33,998 nt of DNA from Streptomyces sp. NK15101 (GTDB lineage: Bacteria > Actinomycetota > Actinomycetes > Streptomycetales > Streptomycetaceae), in contig NZ_JAINVG010000081.1 in the NCBI RefSeq assembly GCF_020400725.1, positions 1-33,998 of the forward strand. Direction: 5' to 3'. Position numbers and translations under genes: made by a program. Below the pieces are notes generated by a model. The model saw only the letters and a list, made by a program, of their open reading frames with translations, was not told where the DNA came from and made no database searches. Below, one piece after another: positions 30,258 to 33,998 of this stretch (position 1 is its first letter; each line of letters starts with the position of its first letter).

Positions 30258-30301
30258 TTGACGCAGGGCGCGCGGAATCCTACGGTCATGCATAGGATTC
30301 C
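30258..30301 (+). promoter_or_regulatory. hmgA promoter overlapped by a palindrome
   Basis: TTGACG (30258-30263) and TACGGT (30281-30286) are 17 bp apart, an excellent vegetative promoter. The inverted repeat GGAATCCTA (30274-30282) and TAGGATTCC (30293-30301), 10 bp apart, covers the -10 and the expected start site near 30293, an ideal repressor operator. Confidence 0.78.
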
Positions 30302-30328
30302 CTTGCGGGCTCAGGACAGGAGCGGTCG

Positions 30329-31642
30329 ATGACCACGGAGCAGGCCAGGAAGACGGCCGAAGCGCTCACCTACAGCACCGGTTTCGGCAACGAGCACAGC
30401 TCGGAGGCGGTCCCCGGCGCGCTGCCGGACGGCCGTAACTCGCCGCAGCGCGCACCCCTCGGCCTCTACGCCGAGCAGCTCAGCGGCAGCGCCTTCACCG
30501 AGCCGCGGTCCCACAACCGCCGCTCCTGGCTCTACCGGATCCGCCCGTCGGCCGCGCACCCGCCGTTCACCCGGATCGACAACGGCAGCCTCGCCGGCGC
30601 CCCGTTCGCCGAGACCGTGCCGGACCCGAACCGGCTGCGCTGGAACCCGCTGCCCGAGCCGGCGCCCGGCACCGACTGGCTGGCCGGACTGTGGACCCTC
30701 GGCGGCAACGGCGACGCGACGCAGCGCACCGGCATGGCCGTGCACCTCTACCACGCCAACGCCTCCATGGAGCGGGTCTTCGGCGACGCCGACGGCGAGC
30801 TGCTGATCGTCCCGGAGCGCGGCGGCCTCCTCCTCCGCACCGAGCTGGGCCTGCTCGCCGCCCGCCCGGGCGAGGTGGCGCTGATCCCGCGCGGCGTCCG
30901 CTTCCGCGTCGAGCTCCTCGACGAGACGGCCCGGGGCTACGTCTGCGAGAACTACGGCACGCCGTTCCAGCTCCCGGACCTCGGCCCGATCGGCGCCAAC
31001 GGTCTCGCCAACGCCCGTGACTTCCGCGCCCCGGTCGCCGCCTACGAGGACGTCGAGGGCCCGGTCGAGGTGGTCAACAAGTACTGCGGCAACCTCTGGT
31101 CGGCGACGTACGGCCACTCGCCGCTGGACGTCGTCGCCTGGCACGGCAACCACACCCCGTACGTCTACGACCTGCGCCGCTTCAACGTCATCGGGACGAT
31201 CTCCTACGACCACCCCGACCCGTCGATCTTCACGGTCCTCACCGCCCCCTCCGACACCCCGGGGCTGGCGGGCGTCGACTTCGTGGTCTTCGCCCCGCGC
31301 TGGCTCGTCGGCGAGGACACCTTCCGGCCGCCGTACTTCCACCGGAACGTGATGAGCGAGTACATGGGCCTCATCGAGGGCGCCTACGACGCGAAGGCGG
31401 AGGGCTTCGTGCCCGGCGGCGGCTCGCTGCACAACATGATGTCCGCGCACGGTCCCGACCGGGAGACCTTCGACAGGGCCAGCGCCGCCGAGCTGAAGCC
31501 GCAGAAGATCGACGACGGCCTCGCGTTCATGTTCGAGACCCGCTGGCCGGTGATCATGACCCCGCAGGCCGCGGGCGCCGACCATCTGCAGAAGGGATAC
31601 GACGACGTATGGCAGGGTCTTGAGCGCCACTTCCGGCCGTAA
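30329..31642 (+). CDS. hmgA: Homogentisate 1,2-dioxygenase
   Basis: A 437-aa non-haem iron dioxygenase opening the ring of homogentisate to maleylacetoacetate in tyrosine/phenylalanine breakdown. Matches the family end to end: LTYSTGFGNEHSSEA start, YGTPFQLPDLGPIGANGLAN split over 209-228, and iron ligands His338 (YFHRN), Glu344 (SEYMG) and His374 (SAHGPD), close to the positions in the human enzyme. His295 (YDHPDPS) is the probable catalytic His. GGACAGGAG precedes the ATG. The other steps of the pathway are not in the window. Loss of this enzyme classically gives brown pyomelanin. Confidence 0.97.
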   Translation: MTTEQARKTAEALTYSTGFGNEHSSEAVPGALPDGRNSPQRAPLGLYAEQLSGSAFTEPRSHNRRSWLYRIRPSAAHPPFTRIDNGSLAGAPFAETVPDPNRLRWNPLPEPAPGTDWLAGLWTLGGNGDATQRTGMAVHLYHANASMERVFGDADGELLIVPERGGLLLRTELGLLAARPGEVALIPRGVRFRVELLDETARGYVCENYGTPFQLPDLGPIGANGLANARDFRAPVAAYEDVEGPVEVVNKYCGNLWSATYGHSPLDVVAWHGNHTPYVYDLRRFNVIGTISYDHPDPSIFTVLTAPSDTPGLAGVDFVVFAPRWLVGEDTFRPPYFHRNVMSEYMGLIEGAYDAKAEGFVPGGGSLHNMMSAHGPDRETFDRASAAELKPQKIDDGLAFMFETRWPVIMTPQAAGADHLQKGYDDVWQGLERHFRP

Positions 31643-31682
31643 TGTCTCGGCCGTAAGCCCGTAGCCTTCGTACGGAGAACCC

Positions 31683-32432
31683 GTGACCGCCTTCGCTCCC
31701 GACTCGCTGGTCCTGAACCGCAAGCTGCCGCTCTGGTATCAGGTCTCGCAGTCGCTGCGCGCCTCGATACTGGGCCGCACGTCCGACGCCTCGCTGCGGC
31801 TGCCCACCGAGGAGCAGCTCGCCGCCCACTACGGCGTGAGCGTGCTGACCATGCGCCAGGCCCTCAAGGAGCTGGAGGAGGAGGGCCTGATCAGCCGGCA
31901 CCGGCGGCGCGGGACCTTCATCGAGCCGGGCGCCCGGCGGTCCACCCCGCGCCGGCTGCTCGGCTCGATCGACGCGATCGTGGCCCAGCAGTCGGGCGAG
32001 CGGACGACGGTCCTCGGGCACGGCACCGAGCCGGTGCCCGGGGAGCTCGCGGAGTACTTCCCGGACGTGCCGGAGGTCGTGGCGTACCGGCGGCTGCGCA
32101 GCGACGGGGAGAGCGGCGAGCCGACGAACTGGGCGGAGAACGCGGTGCGGCCCGAGCTCGCCGCCGCGATCGACCCGGCCGATCTGGAGCGCTGGCCGAT
32201 GACGAAGGTGCTGCGGGACGTGGTCGGGGTGCGGATCAGCCGCATCACGGACACGGTCGAGGCCCGCCTCGCGGACCCGGAGACGGCGGGACTGCTCCAG
32301 GTCCCGCTGCTCTCCCCGATCCTCCACTACACGGGCGTGACCTACGACGAGGACGGCCGGGTCGTCGACGTGGCCCGCATCCGCTACCGCGGCGACCGCT
32401 TCTCCTTCACGGTCACGGTGGAGGCGCACTGA
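31683..32432 (+). CDS. GntR/HutC-family regulator
   Basis: A 249-aa regulator. N-terminal GntR winged helix (about 15-80: PLWYQVSQSLRASIL, RLPTEEQLAAHYGVSVLTMR, GLISRHRRRGTFIEPG) and a UTRA ligand domain (about 95-245; ending RIRYRGDRFSFTVTVE). GTG start 11 nt after the GGAGA site. It begins 40 bp after hmgA on the same strand and may be cotranscribed with it. It is the nearest candidate to bind the palindrome at the hmgA promoter, although known HmgR regulators of other bacteria are of other families. Confidence 0.9.
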   Translation: MTAFAPDSLVLNRKLPLWYQVSQSLRASILGRTSDASLRLPTEEQLAAHYGVSVLTMRQALKELEEEGLISRHRRRGTFIEPGARRSTPRRLLGSIDAIVAQQSGERTTVLGHGTEPVPGELAEYFPDVPEVVAYRRLRSDGESGEPTNWAENAVRPELAAAIDPADLERWPMTKVLRDVVGVRISRITDTVEARLADPETAGLLQVPLLSPILHYTGVTYDEDGRVVDVARIRYRGDRFSFTVTVEAH

Positions 32433-32550
32433 CGCCCGCGGGTCGGCGGTGCCTGCCGGAGGCGGGCGGGGACGGCGGCGACACGCTGCCGGAACCGGCC
32501 CCTCGCCCTCCGGCCCGCACCGTGCCAGGCTGACGGCGGGGGGTGACCAC

Positions 32551-33546
32551 ATGAGGCACGTACCTTTCTTCCGCTGGGTCCTGACCGCCGGTTTCGCGCT
32601 CTTCGCGTGTTCGGTGGGGCTGTACGCGACCGAGCCGGACGCGGGGCTGCCCGCGACGCGCCAGATCGACCTCGCGGTGGTCCACGAGAAGGCCGACGGC
32701 ACCTGCCGGGTCCGGTGGACCGACCCGTACGCGAAGAAGACGCGGGAGGGGCCGTACCACTGCGACGTCGGCCGGAGCGACCTCCTCAAGGCGCCGAACT
32801 ACGGGGACAGCCGGGGCTACGGCTGGGCATCCGGGTTCATGTTCACGGAAGGGCCGGACCGGGGGGACCTGTACGACGTCGACGCCGGTTCGGAGGAGGA
32901 CCTCTCCGCCTCCGACACCCTCCTGCTGCTGGGAGTGCTGCTCATCCTGACCGGACTGGTCGGCGGAAACCTCCGCGCCCTCCCCCGGGTCCTCGGGGTG
33001 GAGGCGCGGCTCGTGCGGCGCGCGATCCGGCTGGCCGAGGCCGCCGGGTGGGCGTCCGAGGACCACGCGCGGGCGGTGGACGCGGTACGGGACGCCGGGC
33101 GGCGCGGGGAGCTCGGCGCGGTGCCCGACCCCGACCTGGTCCGCGCCCTGTGGGTGCTGCGGGAGGCCGGACCGCAGGCGCGGGCGGTGGCGGCGACCGC
33201 CCGGAAGTTCGCAGCCCGACTGCGCCCGCTGCTGGAGAAGGCGGCCCCCGCCGCCGGGCTGAGCCACAGGCTCCGGGCCGGGCCGGCGGCCCGGGCCGAG
33301 GCCGAGGCCGCGGTCGCCGAGCTGCGCCGACTGCTGGCCGACGCCGAACGGCACGGCCTGCGGGAGCGGTTCGCCCAGACCTCGGTCGACCTGCTCCGGG
33401 GGCAGGACGCCGACCGGGCCGCCCTCGCGGCCGGTGCGGACTTCGAGCAGGACCCCGAGGCGTACCGCCGTCTCCTGGAGGACCTCGCACCGCTCGAACC
33501 GGCGGCCCGGTCGGAACCCTCGCGGCGCCGCCGGCGGCGCCGCTGA
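32551..33546 (+). CDS. Two-TM membrane protein with long cytoplasmic helical tail
   Basis: A 331-aa protein not recognised by family. Helix 1 (7-25) leads to an outside loop of about 95 residues with Cys52 and Cys71, then helix 2 (about 122-140). A 190-residue Ala/Arg/Glu-rich helical tail follows, ending in SRRRRRRR. The loop and tail suggest a membrane-tethered coiled-coil or scaffold. The ATG at 32551 was chosen for the GGGGGGTGA before it and because the upstream frame is Arg/Pro-rich without signal character. Confidence 0.72.
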   Translation: MRHVPFFRWVLTAGFALFACSVGLYATEPDAGLPATRQIDLAVVHEKADGTCRVRWTDPYAKKTREGPYHCDVGRSDLLKAPNYGDSRGYGWASGFMFTEGPDRGDLYDVDAGSEEDLSASDTLLLLGVLLILTGLVGGNLRALPRVLGVEARLVRRAIRLAEAAGWASEDHARAVDAVRDAGRRGELGAVPDPDLVRALWVLREAGPQARAVAATARKFAARLRPLLEKAAPAAGLSHRLRAGPAARAEAEAAVAELRRLLADAERHGLRERFAQTSVDLLRGQDADRAALAAGADFEQDPEAYRRLLEDLAPLEPAARSEPSRRRRRRR

Positions 33547-33609
33547 CGGATCCGCCCCGGCGCGGCCGGCGCTGGCCCCGTACGGACAGGCGTCGTTAGC
33601 ATGCGGGGC

Positions 33610-33998
33610 GTGACGGAATACGTACGTCTCGACGAGCTGATGCCGTGGTCCGTGGCCCCGCTGCGGTTCGGGCGGTCATGGATCGTCGCCCCGGACGCCC
33701 GCACCCTGCGGAGCCGGTGGGACCGGCTCGTGGCCGCCGGGGGCGCCGAGCGGGAGGCGCTGTTCCGGCCGAGCCGGGCGCGGACCCCGGCGAGCACGGT
33801 GGGCGCGCTGCCCGGGCAGCGGACCGGCACCACGCGCTTCGCGCGCGAGTCGGGGCCCTGCCCGGACCCGGTGCGGGTGGCGCTCGGGCCGTTCGACGAG
33901 CAGTGGCTGCTGCCGGACCACCGGCTGATCGACACCGCCCGCCCGGAGCTGTGGCGGGTCGCCGGGGAGCCGCAGCTCTTCGCCGTCGAGCAGGGGTA
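33610..33998 (+). CDS. Type ISP restriction/modification-like protein (3' end cut)
   Basis: 129 codons are visible before the window ends. The sequence LDELMPWSVAPLRFGRSWIV, ARESGPCPDPVRVALGPFDE and QWLLPDHRLIDTARPELWRV matches my memory of streptomycete proteins annotated as type ISP restriction/modification enzyme, which in this genus often lack the helicase and methylase parts. Whether those are present here cannot be seen. The GTG at 33610 lies 7 nt after TAGCAT (33597-33602), suggesting a leaderless transcript; an ATG at 33601 is the alternative start and overlaps that hexamer. Confidence 0.72.
   Translation, partial: MTEYVRLDELMPWSVAPLRFGRSWIVAPDARTLRSRWDRLVAAGGAEREALFRPSRARTPASTVGALPGQRTGTTRFARESGPCPDPVRVALGPFDEQWLLPDHRLIDTARPELWRVAGEPQLFAVEQG

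Overview
The window reads as a stretch of a Streptomyces (or close relative) chromosome. It is very GC-rich, codon third positions are almost always G or C, genes are packed with ATGA/GTGA overlaps, and TetR regulators are abundant. No rRNA, tRNA or CRISPR array was seen. The left edge holds a short transposase-like remnant and the right edge cuts a type ISP restriction/modification-like gene.

Left part (1-10.3 kb): regulator-rich housekeeping and catabolic genes. SoxR (-) is divergent from a MaoC-like hydratase (+). A TetR gene and a YiaA-like membrane protein follow (-), and the same 16-bp palindromic site lies in front of both the MaoC gene and the TetR gene. Next come an acyl-CoA dehydrogenase (-) divergent from a TetR gene (+), an ArsR regulator followed by an EamA exporter, and a gamma-butyrolactone-receptor-like TetR. 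Another TetR gene (-) is divergent from a YdcZ-type transporter, across a 64-bp compound palindrome. The transporter is followed by a metallo-beta-lactamase-fold protein and a DsbA/GST-kappa-like protein, and the run ends in a 21-bp-stem terminator with a TTCG loop.

Centre (10.4-16.6 kb): the most interesting unit is a tight seven-gene operon that I recognise as an azomycin (2-nitroimidazole) cluster of the roh type. It encodes a PLP-dependent arginine oxidase/hydroxylase of the MppP/RohP kind, a small PIN-like protein (probable RohQ cyclodehydratase), a DHDPS-fold aldolase (RohR) and a haem-oxygenase-like diiron N-oxygenase (RohS). These are followed by a Rieske ferredoxin, an NCS1 nucleobase-type permease and a flavin/plant-ferredoxin reductase. 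The inferred route is L-arginine to 4-hydroxy-2-ketoarginine, to guanidinoacetaldehyde plus pyruvate, to 2-aminoimidazole, to 2-nitroimidazole. The Rieske protein and reductase look like a built-in electron supply for RohS, and the reductase carries a TTA codon, which suggests bldA control.

Right part (16.6-34 kb), mostly on the minus strand: an aldehyde dehydrogenase/alcohol dehydrogenase pair, whose upstream region shares a 14-bp AT-rich motif with the acyl-CoA dehydrogenase/TetR region at 3.5 kb. Then a gene-poor repeat-rich stretch, a class F sortase overlapping an exported C-tail-anchored protein that lacks a canonical sorting motif, a CitMHS citrate transporter, and a cytoplasmic molybdopterin oxidoreductase with a TetR gene and a TetR box. 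A translationally coupled exported trio follows (beta-helix protein, lipoprotein with cupredoxin-like tail, polytopic membrane protein). On the plus strand come homogentisate 1,2-dioxygenase (with a strong promoter overlapped by a palindrome), a GntR/HutC regulator, a two-TM protein and the cut type ISP gene.
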